Of a stretch of 51,383 nucleotides of DNA, positions 14,340-23,722 are shown in pieces; positions within the stretch are counted from its first letter, which is position 1; each line of letters begins with the position of its first letter. The position numbers and the translations under genes were made by a program. The stretch is taken from the NCBI RefSeq assembly GCF_000423305.1, contig NZ_AUHS01000026.1, forward strand, positions 1 through 51,383. The letters are read 5' to 3'. The DNA comes from Legionella moravica DSM 19234. GTDB lineage: Bacteria > Pseudomonadota > Gammaproteobacteria > Legionellales > Legionellaceae. The notes under the pieces were generated by a model that worked only from the letters and a program-made list of their open reading frames with translations, did not search any database and was not told where the DNA came from.

Positions 14340-14798
14340 ATGAGAAAGCTATCTATTATTGCAGGTGTATTGATGATTACTTCTTGCTACGCATGGCAAA
14401 TCATCAATACAGAACAATATATCAGAGAGGCACAATCCCAATTGACCGAGGAATCTTTAAGGCTTCAGGAAAAACTTGATGCAAGATTACCCGTATCAAG
14501 CCAGGCAACTACCGGCAAAGTGGAAAGACGAAAACTCGAACTAACCAACTTCAGCAATCCTGTTTTTATCATCGGTGATGATGCTGTTTCACACCAATGG
14601 CTTAAAGACCATTCAGCAGAACTGGAAGCAGCAAACGCACTGGGATTTGTTGCCAACATAACAGAAAGCGAGCAATTACAAGCGCTTCAACAACTGACCA
14701 AAGCCCCCTTGTTACCCGCCAATGTCGATGACTTGATGGCCATATTTCAAGAAAGCCATTACCCATTGGCATTTATTGAGGGGGAATTATGGCAATAA
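14340..14798 (+). CDS. ICE conjugation protein, PFL_4695/TIGR03765 family
   Basis: About 152 residues with a hydrophobic N-terminus (MRKLSIIAGVLMITSC), where ITSC could be a lipobox. The C-terminal part (PVFIIGDDAVSHQWLKDHSA, ALGFVANI, PLAFIEGELWQ) matches the family pattern 'P.FVIGDD..S..WL..H...L...A.G..VN' of ICE_PFL_4695. In related elements it stands next to traD, but here traD is 12 kb away at the operon end. The last bases overlap the next gene by 10. Confidence 0.75.
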   Translation: MRKLSIIAGVLMITSCYAWQIINTEQYIREAQSQLTEESLRLQEKLDARLPVSSQATTGKVERRKLELTNFSNPVFIIGDDAVSHQWLKDHSAELEAANALGFVANITESEQLQALQQLTKAPLLPANVDDLMAIFQESHYPLAFIEGELWQ

Positions 14799-15487
14799 AG
14801 ACTCAAACTCAAAAAAAATCCAAAAGATTCATCATGAGCCTGTTATTACTTGTTCTATTGGGCTGGTTGATTTTATTGGGTTGGGTTTTAAGTCTTTGGT
14901 GCTTCTCAGGCTTTGAGACAGCATTTAGTTCAGTGACTGAACTATCCCAAAAACAAACAACGGCTGTTGCAGATTTTAATGATATTGCAATAGCAGAGAA
15001 AGTTAAATCATGGTTAGGAATCATACCTACCCAGGAAGTAACGCACAAGGTAACTCAAGCACAACTGTTAATTAAAAACGAACTGAACAATGTACTGCCT
15101 GAACCAACTTCTGAATTAAGCGATATTGCAGAAGATTTGATTCACATCTGCAAACAAGTCTGGTTGCTGATTAGTCTGACGATACAGGTCATGTTGATAA
15201 AGCTGCTTATCCTTTTGGCAGCTATTCCTTTATTCATGCTGGCCATGACTGCGGGTCTTATTGACGGGCTTAATCAACGCGCCATTCGCACAGCCTCTTT
15301 AGGGCGTGAATCTTCTTATGTCTTCCATCGACTCAATTATTACTTCAAAAGTGGTTTATTGATGTTGCTGGCTTTATGGCTGGCAATCCCTGTGAGTATT
15401 ACACCTGCTTTTGTATTTGTACCTGTCAGCGTCTTGTTGAGTGTTGTGGTTTCCGTCACCGCAAGCCGCTTTAAGAAATATTTGTAA
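14789..15487 (+). CDS. ICE membrane protein, PFL_4697/TIGR03747 (DUF4400) family
   Basis: A 232-residue inner-membrane protein with a helix at about 16-36, a periplasmic stretch, a helix pair at about 130-155 and two C-terminal helices at about 190-225. LIDGLNQRAIRTASLGRESS followed by YVFHRLNYYFK is the recognisable DUF4400 signature. It is a conserved inner-membrane component of GI-type conjugation systems. A ribosome site of the following gene (AAGGAG) begins right after its stop. Confidence 0.8.
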   Translation: MAIKTQTQKKSKRFIMSLLLLVLLGWLILLGWVLSLWCFSGFETAFSSVTELSQKQTTAVADFNDIAIAEKVKSWLGIIPTQEVTHKVTQAQLLIKNELNNVLPEPTSELSDIAEDLIHICKQVWLLISLTIQVMLIKLLILLAAIPLFMLAMTAGLIDGLNQRAIRTASLGRESSYVFHRLNYYFKSGLLMLLALWLAIPVSITPAFVFVPVSVLLSVVVSVTASRFKKYL

Positions 15488-15496
15488 GGAGAAAAA

Positions 15497-15820
15497 ATGA
15501 AACGATTGCTGTTAATACTGATGTTAAGCCTGCCCTTAGTCTCTCATGCCAGTGAAGAAGCCTTGAATCAAACACTGGTCAGAGTCATTAACCAAATCAA
15601 TGCAGTCATGCCTTTACTGGATGAAGCACAAAGTGAAATTGAACCTAACACCCGTATTCAATTGCATATCGAATCTTTTGAAGGAGCCGATGGCAAAACT
15701 CACGCAGGTCTTCGCAACGACTTACTGGCTATCAGAAATGCCTTGATTGACTACATCAACAAGCCAGCTATTGAACCTAAAACAATTAGGCCACTGTCGC
15801 TTGATTTTATCGGGAAGTAG
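15497..15820 (+). CDS. RAQPRD-family ICE protein (TIGR01690 type)
   Basis: A 107-residue secreted protein with a signal peptide (MKRLLLILMLSLPLVSHA). The mature part has LNQTLVRVINQINAVMPLLD and NTRIQLHIE, the latter in the place of the family's RAQPRD-type motif, followed by a helical C-terminus. A small periplasmic component encoded just before the pilin genes. AAGGAG precedes the ATG. Confidence 0.65.
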   Translation: MKRLLLILMLSLPLVSHASEEALNQTLVRVINQINAVMPLLDEAQSEIEPNTRIQLHIESFEGADGKTHAGLRNDLLAIRNALIDYINKPAIEPKTIRPLSLDFIGK

Positions 15821-15822
15821 CC

Positions 15823-16086
15823 ATGAGCAAAGTTGATATCGCTAAAACATTCGCAGCAAGTTTCAAACAAGCCGCGGGAGACACTGCGGCAAGTAGCTAC
15901 TCTGGTTGTATCCGTTTTATCGCCATCATGTTGGTCATTATTGCTGTGATGTGGTGCATCAACCACTTCATGGGTCATACAGAAAAAGAGCAGGAAGGTT
16001 TTCTTGTTCTTCTTGGCTCACGCTTAATCCGCATCGTTTTGGGATTTTGTTTATTTATTCTTATTTTAATCGTCAAGGGGAGTTAA
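15823..16086 (+). CDS. ICE membrane protein, PFL_4701/TIGR03758 (DUF3262) family
   Basis: An 87-residue protein with two membrane helices (about 28-48 and 63-85) separated by a short charged loop. The length and its place directly before the pilin-like gene fit the DUF3262 family of GI-type T4SS. Its start follows the upstream stop by only two bases. Confidence 0.7.
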   Translation: MSKVDIAKTFAASFKQAAGDTAASSYSGCIRFIAIMLVIIAVMWCINHFMGHTEKEQEGFLVLLGSRLIRIVLGFCLFILILIVKGS

Positions 16087-16088
16087 CT

Positions 16089-16475
16089 ATGAACAATACC
16101 ATCGCCACAGTAAAGCAATGGGGGCAAAGGCTTGGTTTAGGGCTTATGACCCTAAATTATGCGCCAGCCTTATTTGCTGACAACTGGTTTCCAAAGATTT
16201 CCAACGCCGATGATATCAGTGACGGTAATAAAAGCATGATGACCGTTACTGGAAACTACGTCCGACAAGGCTTGGGCCTGTTGTTGTTTATTGCAGCCGT
16301 TATGAGTTTTATCAAATTCATTACTACGGTACAGCATGGTATCGAGGAATCCAAGAAAAATGATGGCTCTATGGTGGCTTTCGGCACCTTCGCTGTCATG
16401 GGGATTACATATCTTGCCATCAGTATTGTTGCAGGCTATGTGGGCTACAGCATGATAACCAAGTTCAAGATTTAA
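16089..16475 (+). CDS. Pilin-like ICE protein, PFL_4702/TIGR03745 (DUF2976) family
   Basis: A 128-residue protein with a signal peptide ending near ALFADN and two hydrophobic helices (about 60-78 and 95-120) joined by a short basic loop, the plan of VirB2/TraA-type pilins. ISDGNKSMMTVTGNYVRQG is family-like. It is probably processed and assembled into the conjugative pilus. ATG 16089 sits just after the preceding stop. Confidence 0.75.
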   Translation: MNNTIATVKQWGQRLGLGLMTLNYAPALFADNWFPKISNADDISDGNKSMMTVTGNYVRQGLGLLLFIAAVMSFIKFITTVQHGIEESKKNDGSMVAFGTFAVMGITYLAISIVAGYVGYSMITKFKI

Positions 16476-16484
16476 GGTGCCCCC

Positions 16485-16847
16485 ATGAACCAACCGTCAT
16501 CACGTCATTTGTCTCATGATTATGAGGCATACAAAGGGCTAAGTCTAAGAGAGCTATTCTGGATAGTGGTTACCACCACTCCATCTATGAGCCTTCTGTT
16601 TAGCTTGGCTGGTTCCTTTACAGGGTACCCCTTGGCTTGTGGCTGTGTCGGTTTTCTAGTGGGTTTTATTGTCTCAATTACCGTATGCCCTAAACGTGTC
16701 GCTCGCCTGAAATCAGGAAAGCCCCATGGTTATTTAATGAAAAAAACCATGCTGACTTTGACACGTTTGGGCTTAAAGCGCTCTCCCTATCTTCACCATG
16801 TCGGTACATGGCAAAAATCCAAAATCGTGAGGAAATCCCATGTTTAA
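16485..16847 (+). CDS. ICE protein PFL_4703/TIGR03750 (DUF3487), VirB3/TraL-like
   Basis: A 120-residue protein with two central helices (about 27-65) and a basic C-terminal part (KKTMLTLTRLGLKRSPYLHH). This matches the VirB3/TraL-like DUF3487 layout: ELFWIV, then GYPLACGCVGFLVGF. It is an inner-membrane component near the VirB4 ATPase. It overlaps the next gene by 8 bases. Confidence 0.75.
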   Translation: MNQPSSRHLSHDYEAYKGLSLRELFWIVVTTTPSMSLLFSLAGSFTGYPLACGCVGFLVGFIVSITVCPKRVARLKSGKPHGYLMKKTMLTLTRLGLKRSPYLHHVGTWQKSKIVRKSHV

Positions 16848-17502
16848 TTACTGGAAAAAAGTAGACAGTTTAAATCATATCAATCGTTTGTTGCTGGCAT
16901 TTGTGACTGTACTCATTTTGATTGTTGCAGGATTAATTATTACGCTTGCCAAGCTACCCAATCGCTTTGAGTTTTGGCTCACGCCTGCCATGACAATCAA
17001 TGGGGGTTTAATTAAAGAAAATCAGGTTCCCAAAGAATATGTGCAAGGTTTTGTTGCCACATTGATACCTGCATTGAATACCTGGTCAAACACTGGAAAA
17101 GCAGAATTCACTAATAACCTTGCCAGCTTTCATTATTACTTTACCCCGCGCCATCAGCAATTAATGGAAAAAACATTGGCAGCTTACAAGGATGCTCAAC
17201 TCTTTAACCGTACCCAAGTAGCAAGCCTTTATCGCTTCATGGAGGACGGGGATGTAAAACCACTGGATGATAATACATGGGAAGTCCATCTGGTTTTGCG
17301 TATTACTCAAAGATTAAAAGATGATAGCCCCATGGTCATTGCTGACAAGGTGGTTGATTACCATATCCGTGTGGTCAAAGTAACTCTGTCTCGTCTGCAA
17401 AATCCCTTTCAGTTAGCCCTTGATGGATACACCCAGCCAGAAACACTGGTTAAAGATTTGTTAGCTACTCACGTGGAGGAAAAACAACATGAAAAAGTTT
17501 AA
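16840..17502 (+). CDS. ICE protein PFL_4704-like/TIGR03746 (DUF2895), VirB8/TraE-like
   Basis: A 220-residue protein with one N-terminal membrane helix (about 20-40) and a periplasmic domain. Recognisable pieces are WLTPAMTINGGLI, YVQGFVATLIPALNTW, YFTPRHQQLME and the ending ITQRLKDDSPMVIADKVVDY. It is a bitopic inner-membrane scaffold protein of the T4SS core, comparable to TraE/VirB8. Its end overlaps the next gene by 14 bases. Confidence 0.8.
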   Translation: MFNYWKKVDSLNHINRLLLAFVTVLILIVAGLIITLAKLPNRFEFWLTPAMTINGGLIKENQVPKEYVQGFVATLIPALNTWSNTGKAEFTNNLASFHYYFTPRHQQLMEKTLAAYKDAQLFNRTQVASLYRFMEDGDVKPLDDNTWEVHLVLRITQRLKDDSPMVIADKVVDYHIRVVKVTLSRLQNPFQLALDGYTQPETLVKDLLATHVEEKQHEKV

Positions 17503-18274
17503 ATGGCTATTAGCCTTGATGAGCATGACTTGCAGCATCCAGTCCTTCGCGCTCGATGCAGAGCATGTGCTGTGGGATAAAACCCCTATTCCACTGGATT
17601 TATCTTTAAACGAAGAACGGCTGGTTCATTTCCCACAAGCTATCAGCATTGTGGACAATGAAGCAGGCGATAAAATTGCAGTACTCAAGGTTCAGGATAC
17701 TTTATACCTCAAAGGTAAAGATGCTTTTGAAAACAAACGCTTGCTGGTACAACTCATGCCCCAGGGTGAAGTCATTATCTTCAATCTCAGCGCCAAAGAA
17801 AAAATCGTTGCAGGAAAACCCGTTGAAATTCTGCTTGAGAGCAAGGAAGAAACAACCAATACCACACAAGAATCGGCTAATACCTTTGATGTAAATGCCA
17901 TCACGCTTACCCGTTTTGCTATTCAGTCATTGTATGCACCACAAAGATTGTTGGTTATCCCGGAAGGTATAGGCAGAACGCCTATGCAAACCAGACGGCA
18001 AATCAATCTGTTTTATGGCGCGAGCATTGAAGCGCGACCATTGATTTCATGGCATGGCGGTACTTTTTACGTCACCGCAGTGGAGCTTAAAAATCTGCTA
18101 AACAAGGAAGTCATTGTTGATCCCCGCCGGATGGTTGGCAATTGGCAAACCGCTACCTTTTATCCCAGCAATACTTTAGCACCACGTGGCAAAGATGATA
18201 CCACCACTGTCTTTCTTGTTTCTGACAGACCATTTAATACCGCATTAGCTAATAGCCGGGAGTATGTACGATGA
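17489..18274 (+). CDS. ICE protein TIGR03749 (DUF3438), TraK/VirB9-like
   Basis: A 261-residue exported protein (signal peptide to about residue 22, SIQSFA). LDLSLNEERLVHFPQAISIV is the typical start of the mature DUF3438 domain, and TATFYPSNTLAPRGKDDTTT is close to the C-terminal signature. It is the secretin-like outer-membrane complex component corresponding to TraK. The stop overlaps the next ATG (ATGA). Confidence 0.8.
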   Translation: MKKFKWLLALMSMTCSIQSFALDAEHVLWDKTPIPLDLSLNEERLVHFPQAISIVDNEAGDKIAVLKVQDTLYLKGKDAFENKRLLVQLMPQGEVIIFNLSAKEKIVAGKPVEILLESKEETTNTTQESANTFDVNAITLTRFAIQSLYAPQRLLVIPEGIGRTPMQTRRQINLFYGASIEARPLISWHGGTFYVTAVELKNLLNKEVIVDPRRMVGNWQTATFYPSNTLAPRGKDDTTTVFLVSDRPFNTALANSREYVR

Positions 18275-19590
18275 AAAAAAATGCCGGATTAAAAGTGTTA
18301 ACAGGTGTTGTGATTGGTGTAGCTGCACTCATTTTAATGAACAGCAACCATCATTCAAATGAACCAGCCAAACAACAAAATGATCCCAATAATCTGAACG
18401 AAGCTATTGCCAGCCAGTTTAACGACAACATCCGTGATGTTGCTGCTAGGTTACAAGAAACCGAAAAGAAACTGGCAAGCCTTGAGTCTGAAAACAATAG
18501 ACTTAAATTACCCAATTCGGAGGCAACAGAAAACAGTAATCCTGATCTCATCAAAGATTTGGAAAAACTGAAAGAGGAAATTGCCTCACTCAAATCAGCC
18601 AATGAAACACCACAAGAAGATAGACCTTATCTCGTTAATGGTGAAACTGCGACTGCTCCTGAAAAAGAGAAGAATATCAAAGACATTGATCTCTTATTAA
18701 TGAAGCACGAAAACAATCAGACGGAACTGGCTTATTGGGAACGGCTGAAAGAAAAAAGTAATGCGCTCACGCGACTTACCAAATCTGATGCAGCCAAAAG
18801 TGAAAGCAAAAAATCCATCCCCTATTACACCATTCCAGCAGGTTCTGATCTTGGCCGCACTACCTTGTTATCTGCCCTGATTGGAGAAGTACCGGTCGAG
18901 GGAAAATTAATGCAACCGCTTTTTCCCTTTTCCGCCATTATTAATCGCGGAGATTTAATGGCTGCCAATGGCATCCCCTTACCACCTGATATTTCCGGCA
19001 TGAAAGTTAACGGTTATGCCATAGGTGTGGGGTCATTTCTCGATAACATCAGTTGTGTCCGAGCTTATGTTACCTCTGCCTTGTTCGTTTTTGATGATGG
19101 ACATTTTGTCACCGTTGGCAAAGAGCAGATGACCGGAACTGCCGAGATGGTGAATAACGAAAGTTTAGGCTACCTAACCACGGCTTTTGGTAATCCTTGC
19201 ATTAAAGGCCAGTATTTTACCAATGCTCCCAGAGTCCTTACAGCACTAATGGCCTCAGATGGAATCAAAGGGTTTGGTAATGCGCTGTCTCAATGGCAAA
19301 TGACCTACAGCGCTAATGCCAATGGCGCTACTGGTACGCCAACCGGCTCTATGGGTAATTACGCTTTGGGAGGCGCATTATCCCAAGGCACGGTAAAAGC
19401 TGCTGACTGGCTGGAAAAAAGAATTCAGGGCAGCTTCGATATGGTTTTTGTTCCCGCATCTGTTGGGTACAGACCAACCAGACTTTCATTTCATATCACA
19501 CAAACCATCAACCTTGATAAAGAAACCAACGGGAGAGTATTAGATTATGGCCATTTACAACAAACTGCACACGATTTTAGTCTTAGGTAG
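18271..19590 (+). CDS. ICE protein TIGR03752/PFL_4705, TraB/VirB10-like
   Basis: A 439-residue protein with an N-terminal membrane helix (about 8-24), a coiled coil (about 40-110, RLQETEKKLASLESENNRLK), and a C-terminal VirB10-like beta domain (YTIPAGSDLGRTTLLSALIG, then GEVPVEGKLMQPLFPFSAII). It spans the periplasm and joins inner- and outer-membrane parts of the secretion channel. The last 44 bases overlap the following lipoprotein gene. Confidence 0.85.
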   Translation: MKKNAGLKVLTGVVIGVAALILMNSNHHSNEPAKQQNDPNNLNEAIASQFNDNIRDVAARLQETEKKLASLESENNRLKLPNSEATENSNPDLIKDLEKLKEEIASLKSANETPQEDRPYLVNGETATAPEKEKNIKDIDLLLMKHENNQTELAYWERLKEKSNALTRLTKSDAAKSESKKSIPYYTIPAGSDLGRTTLLSALIGEVPVEGKLMQPLFPFSAIINRGDLMAANGIPLPPDISGMKVNGYAIGVGSFLDNISCVRAYVTSALFVFDDGHFVTVGKEQMTGTAEMVNNESLGYLTTAFGNPCIKGQYFTNAPRVLTALMASDGIKGFGNALSQWQMTYSANANGATGTPTGSMGNYALGGALSQGTVKAADWLEKRIQGSFDMVFVPASVGYRPTRLSFHITQTINLDKETNGRVLDYGHLQQTAHDFSLR

Positions 19591-19936
19591 CACGATGGCT
19601 TTATATGCCTGCGCTTCCAATTCAATCAGTTCTACTGCCATTCCCGAAGGAGGTCTGACGGTAAGCCAGATTTATCAGCAAAGCCTTGGCGAACCCATGC
19701 AAAGCTGGTCAGTAAAACGAACACAAACCAAGCCAGTTAATTATGCCGGTTACACACGTGATGCATCTAACGAGATTCAAAATCTGTTTAAACCGTTGGA
19801 CAACCCGCAAATTCCTATTTACGTGTTTCCACATGTGGCTTTGATTGGTGATGAGCAATTATTAAAACCGGGTTATACCACCGGTTTCTTCCTCTATAAA
19901 CAAAACCAGTTTGCCCTGGCATCCGAGCAGTATTAA
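19547..19936 (+). CDS. ICE lipoprotein TIGR03751 type (TraV/VirB7-like)
   Basis: A 129-residue lipoprotein: signal peptide with lipobox LYAC (cysteine at residue 22). Mature-part features are GGLTVSQIYQQSLGEPMQSW, VNYAGYTRDASNEI and IPIYVFPHVALIGDEQL, known from the conjugative transfer lipoprotein family at this place. It is anchored in the outer membrane and supports the TraK/TraB complex. ATG 19547 follows GGGAGAG and overlaps the traB-like gene. Confidence 0.8.
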   Translation: MAIYNKLHTILVLGSTMALYACASNSISSTAIPEGGLTVSQIYQQSLGEPMQSWSVKRTQTKPVNYAGYTRDASNEIQNLFKPLDNPQIPIYVFPHVALIGDEQLLKPGYTTGFFLYKQNQFALASEQY

Positions 19937-19945
19937 GGGGAGCTT

Positions 19946-22741
19946 ATGAAACAACTATTGAATCAAATAAGTAATTGGCTGGTGAGTGAACAAAGTAATA
20001 ACGCGATTACTGAAAAAGCCATTCAAAAAAGATTTGAAAATCAGAAGCCTTCATTTTCAGATCAACTGGCAGTTGTTGATTTTTGTGATGAGCGCAATAT
20101 CTTCCTGTTGAATGACGGAGTAAGCATTGGTTCCGGCTTTGAACTGGCAAGTATTCCTGCCGAGGCTGCTTCTCCTTCTCATCTGGAATCCATCTTTAAC
20201 AAAATCAGGGATACCTTTGCAGCAGTTGTTCCATTACATAAGGAAGACGCTTGGGTAATGCAAATGTATGTGAATGATGATTACAGCCTGAAACCTGTGT
20301 TGCGCCATATCGAAAAGAGCATACAACCTGCCATAGCCAATACGCCATTTACACAGGACTATCTTTCACGTCTCGATGATTTGTTTACCAAGATGACAAG
20401 ACCGGAAGGACTATTTGTTGATCCTAAAACGGATGCGCCTTATCGCGGCAGAAGAAGGCGCGTGCGGGTATTGTTTTACCGGCTGTATCAACAGGTACAA
20501 ATCACCCGTGAGCAAGCGATCATTGAACATCAGGAAGTGATGGCACAAATTGAAAGCAAACTAAAGTCACCCGGTCTGCAACTGAAACAACTGACAGGAA
20601 AGGATTACTATCAATGGTGGATTCGCTGGTTTAATCCCAATCCTGAAATAACCGAAGGTAACATTGAAGAGCTACTGGCACGATTTTCTTATCCAAGTCA
20701 AAAACCGGCAGGCTTTTCCCTAAGTCAGGCAATTCTTTTTAACGAACCTCAGAGTAGTGCACAGGGGTTTGTATTTGATGGCTATCAGCAACGAGTTCTG
20801 TATGTTGACGGATTAAGAGAAGCCCCGGAAATTGGGCTATTGTCACGTGAAAAGCCACAAGCCAATCCCAAACATCGTTATGCGCTTTTAGACAAATTGC
20901 CAGAAGGTGCAACTTACAGCATACAGGTGACGTTCAGTAACGATGAAGCACTTGATGCCCATTTGATGCGACTGGAAAAAGGCATAGTGGGTACCAGTTT
21001 GAAACCACAACAGGTACGAGATGATATTAAAACAGCGCGTGATGAATTATCTATGGGAAATCGCTTGTTCTGGGTTAATCAATCTATATTCTACCGTGCA
21101 AAGACTAATGCAGAAGCCATTCAAATTGAAAAGGATTTAAAAGAGCTATTTATTGAAGCCAAAATGCCACTCATCCCCTCCTGCTATGACTTACATCCAC
21201 TAAACAGTTACCTTAATGCGCTGCCTTTTAACTTCATACCTCAGTATGCACGTCAGTATTTGCGTTTTGACAGATTGATGTATGCTTCCGAACTCGCAGC
21301 TCTGTTGCCTGTCTATGGGCGCAATCAGGGTGCCCGGCATTTACCTTGTTTTACCTTTTTTAATCGTTTGGGCGAGCCGGTTCTGTTTGATGTGTTGCAT
21401 CATGATTTTATTAGCCAAAACTCTCATTTAGCGCTTTTCGCCAATTCCGGTGGTGGAAAATCAGTAGCAACTGGCTGGATGATTAACTCTCTGATGGCCA
21501 CGAAAAATGCCCGTATTGTCCTTTTTGAAATGGGAAACTCATTCGACAGGATGCTGATTCATGCCAAAGCCCATGGCAAAAAGACCAAGCAATTGTTATT
21601 GAGCAATAAAAAAGGAGAAGCCGTTCCTTTAAATCCTTTTTGTGAAGCCTATAAAGCCTTATCCGAAATCAGTGAAAGTTTAAGTGAAGAACAGGCAACC
21701 CAGCTCGCTCAAAAGATTATGGATATCAAATCAGGTTTAGCAGAACAAGCCAACCCTTTAGAGCAAGCCTGTGATGAAGGTTCGCGCAGCTATCTTGCAG
21801 AACTGTCGCTTGCCCTTCGCACCATGATTACCGAAGCCAATTCCATTGAAGAAGAACAATTTACCCTGGCTGATGAAACCCTGTTAATTGAAGTATTAAG
21901 CGATGCTATTTTAACCTCGTTTAAAAACGATGTGCCACAAATGCTTACTGAGCATGTGGTAGCAGCTTTTGAACGGCGTATGAACAAGGAAACGGTTGCT
22001 CGCAAAAAAGACCGGATACTTGATATGCACGACCGTTTGAAAAGCTATGTTATTAACAGCGCCAAATCTCGCTTTTTTAACGTACCTACCGAACCATTGG
22101 GTGATTTTGATATTTTCCATATTGATATCTCAGCCATTAAGGATGATACCGGTAAACTTGCCCTGGTTATGGTGTCTTTGTTGCCACGTATCCTTGCTAT
22201 GGCAGAAGCGACTCAAAATGATAACCGACCTACCTTTATGTTTATTGATGAGTCTCATCTTCAATTTCAAATCCCAAGCGTTGTCACCAGTTGCTTGCTG
22301 GTGGCCAAGGTAGCAAGAAAACTCGGATTGTGGCTGGTAGCAATTACCCAAAACGTCACCGATATGAATTCGGAAAAAGCCACCAAAATTCTGTCACTGA
22401 TAGAAACATGGATTTTGTTGGGTCTTGATGAAAAAGAAATCAATGATGTAAAGCAATTCAAACATTTAACCCCGCAACAGGAAGCCTTAATCAGGGATAT
22501 TGATTCACAAAAAGGATTGTATGCAGAAGCCGTTTTGTTAGGTTCACGTTATCAAGGATTATTTCGTGTGATTCCACCCCGTTATCTGCTGGCTCTTTTA
22601 ATGACTGAAAAATCAGAAAAAGCAGAACGATTCACTCTGGAGAAAGAACATGATGTCCTTAAAGCCGCTGAACTTATTGCTCAAAGATTGGAAAACAAAA
22701 CACAAACGCAACGTCATGATGATTGCTTTTACGATGATTAG
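19946..22741 (+). CDS. traC: VirB4/TraC-like conjugative transfer ATPase (TIGR03744)
   Basis: A 931-residue ATPase that energises pilus assembly and substrate passage. The Walker A site is LFANSGGGKSVATGWM (around 500-515), the Walker B site is FMFIDESHLQF (around 765-775), and LVAITQN follows as the typical motif. The N-terminal half (residues 1-450) is the VirB4 membrane-associated region. Full length for the family and no break. AAGGGGAG precedes the ATG. Confidence 0.9.
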   Translation: MKQLLNQISNWLVSEQSNNAITEKAIQKRFENQKPSFSDQLAVVDFCDERNIFLLNDGVSIGSGFELASIPAEAASPSHLESIFNKIRDTFAAVVPLHKEDAWVMQMYVNDDYSLKPVLRHIEKSIQPAIANTPFTQDYLSRLDDLFTKMTRPEGLFVDPKTDAPYRGRRRRVRVLFYRLYQQVQITREQAIIEHQEVMAQIESKLKSPGLQLKQLTGKDYYQWWIRWFNPNPEITEGNIEELLARFSYPSQKPAGFSLSQAILFNEPQSSAQGFVFDGYQQRVLYVDGLREAPEIGLLSREKPQANPKHRYALLDKLPEGATYSIQVTFSNDEALDAHLMRLEKGIVGTSLKPQQVRDDIKTARDELSMGNRLFWVNQSIFYRAKTNAEAIQIEKDLKELFIEAKMPLIPSCYDLHPLNSYLNALPFNFIPQYARQYLRFDRLMYASELAALLPVYGRNQGARHLPCFTFFNRLGEPVLFDVLHHDFISQNSHLALFANSGGGKSVATGWMINSLMATKNARIVLFEMGNSFDRMLIHAKAHGKKTKQLLLSNKKGEAVPLNPFCEAYKALSEISESLSEEQATQLAQKIMDIKSGLAEQANPLEQACDEGSRSYLAELSLALRTMITEANSIEEEQFTLADETLLIEVLSDAILTSFKNDVPQMLTEHVVAAFERRMNKETVARKKDRILDMHDRLKSYVINSAKSRFFNVPTEPLGDFDIFHIDISAIKDDTGKLALVMVSLLPRILAMAEATQNDNRPTFMFIDESHLQFQIPSVVTSCLLVAKVARKLGLWLVAITQNVTDMNSEKATKILSLIETWILLGLDEKEINDVKQFKHLTPQQEALIRDIDSQKGLYAEAVLLGSRYQGLFRVIPPRYLLALLMTEKSEKAERFTLEKEHDVLKAAELIAQRLENKTQTQRHDDCFYDD

Positions 22742-23714
22742 TGCAGGTTCGTTATACGCTGCTGAAAGCATTGAACCACCTCATCCTATAAGCAGTATTG
22801 GTATTGCAACGAAAGTATTAAGTAAACTCTTTATCAATAGCCATTATAAAATCATAGGCAATTGCACCTGGGCGGTGGGGAAATTACCGCCTAAGCTGGT
22901 TGCAGTACCATCTGTCGAGCAATTTCTTCCTGATTTGATTGTGACAGTAGCCAATCGTCCAGAAACCAATCCATGGATTGAGGCCCAAACCCTTTATGAA
23001 AATCCGGCGAGTCAGGCGTTATATCAGCAAACCTACAAACTTGCGACTGGTACTGAACTCGGATTTGGTGATGATGCCGGGCAAACCAGTACTATGCACA
23101 TCAATGAAGAACGTACTCGTGTAGTCAATGTAATAGGAAGCCCGGCAGGCTTATATCAATTTCCTTATCTGTCACACCGGAGTGAAACACGCTTTGGTTA
23201 TCCTTATTACCTGAGTGAAGCCGATGCCGTAACTGACCGAACTGAAATTGCTGAAATAACCTATATGGTTACGCATCCGCAATTATTATTTAACCATGAT
23301 ATTGGAAGCTCAATCCAAGTATGGGGGCATGAAATCCCACGGCTCATGCGGGTAACTCATCCTTCACGTTTCAGGGCATCAATGGTTGCAGCACTTCATG
23401 CTGCTGACATTGTGACTAACAAAAACAGTTTGCATATTACCCAAAGTACCAGCAATACCTGTGGCCCTAATTGTGTGGTTTCCAATGTCATATTTGATGC
23501 CAATAACAAAAATGTCATTTGGCAGGAAGTGTACCCCAAAAACCGCAATATCAATTTCAACGATTCCAGTGATATGGGCATCGAGGATGAAAAAGCAGGG
23601 AATGGCAATTATGTCTTTGTCGTCTGGCGTAAATACCGTGGCTGCATTCAGCATGAAGGAAAGCTAGTGCGTGCTTTGTCTTTCCCCAAAGTGGGTCAAC
23701 CTCAAAAACGATAG
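22716..23714 (+). CDS. TraU-like ICE protein, PFL_4710/TIGR03756 family
   Basis: A protein of about 332 residues with a signal peptide (MMIAFTMISAGSLYAAES). ATG 22716 is chosen because it gives this signal and lies 26 bases inside the traC end. Motifs include NCTWAVGKLPPKLVAVPSVE, a short cysteine stretch TCGPNCVVSN and YRGCIQHEGKLVRALSFPKVG. It is periplasmic, with conserved cysteines likely forming disulfides, and is related to TraU, which is needed for DNA transfer. Confidence 0.8.
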   Translation: MMIAFTMISAGSLYAAESIEPPHPISSIGIATKVLSKLFINSHYKIIGNCTWAVGKLPPKLVAVPSVEQFLPDLIVTVANRPETNPWIEAQTLYENPASQALYQQTYKLATGTELGFGDDAGQTSTMHINEERTRVVNVIGSPAGLYQFPYLSHRSETRFGYPYYLSEADAVTDRTEIAEITYMVTHPQLLFNHDIGSSIQVWGHEIPRLMRVTHPSRFRASMVAALHAADIVTNKNSLHITQSTSNTCGPNCVVSNVIFDANNKNVIWQEVYPKNRNINFNDSSDMGIEDEKAGNGNYVFVVWRKYRGCIQHEGKLVRALSFPKVGQPQKR

Positions 23715-23722
23715 GAACTATT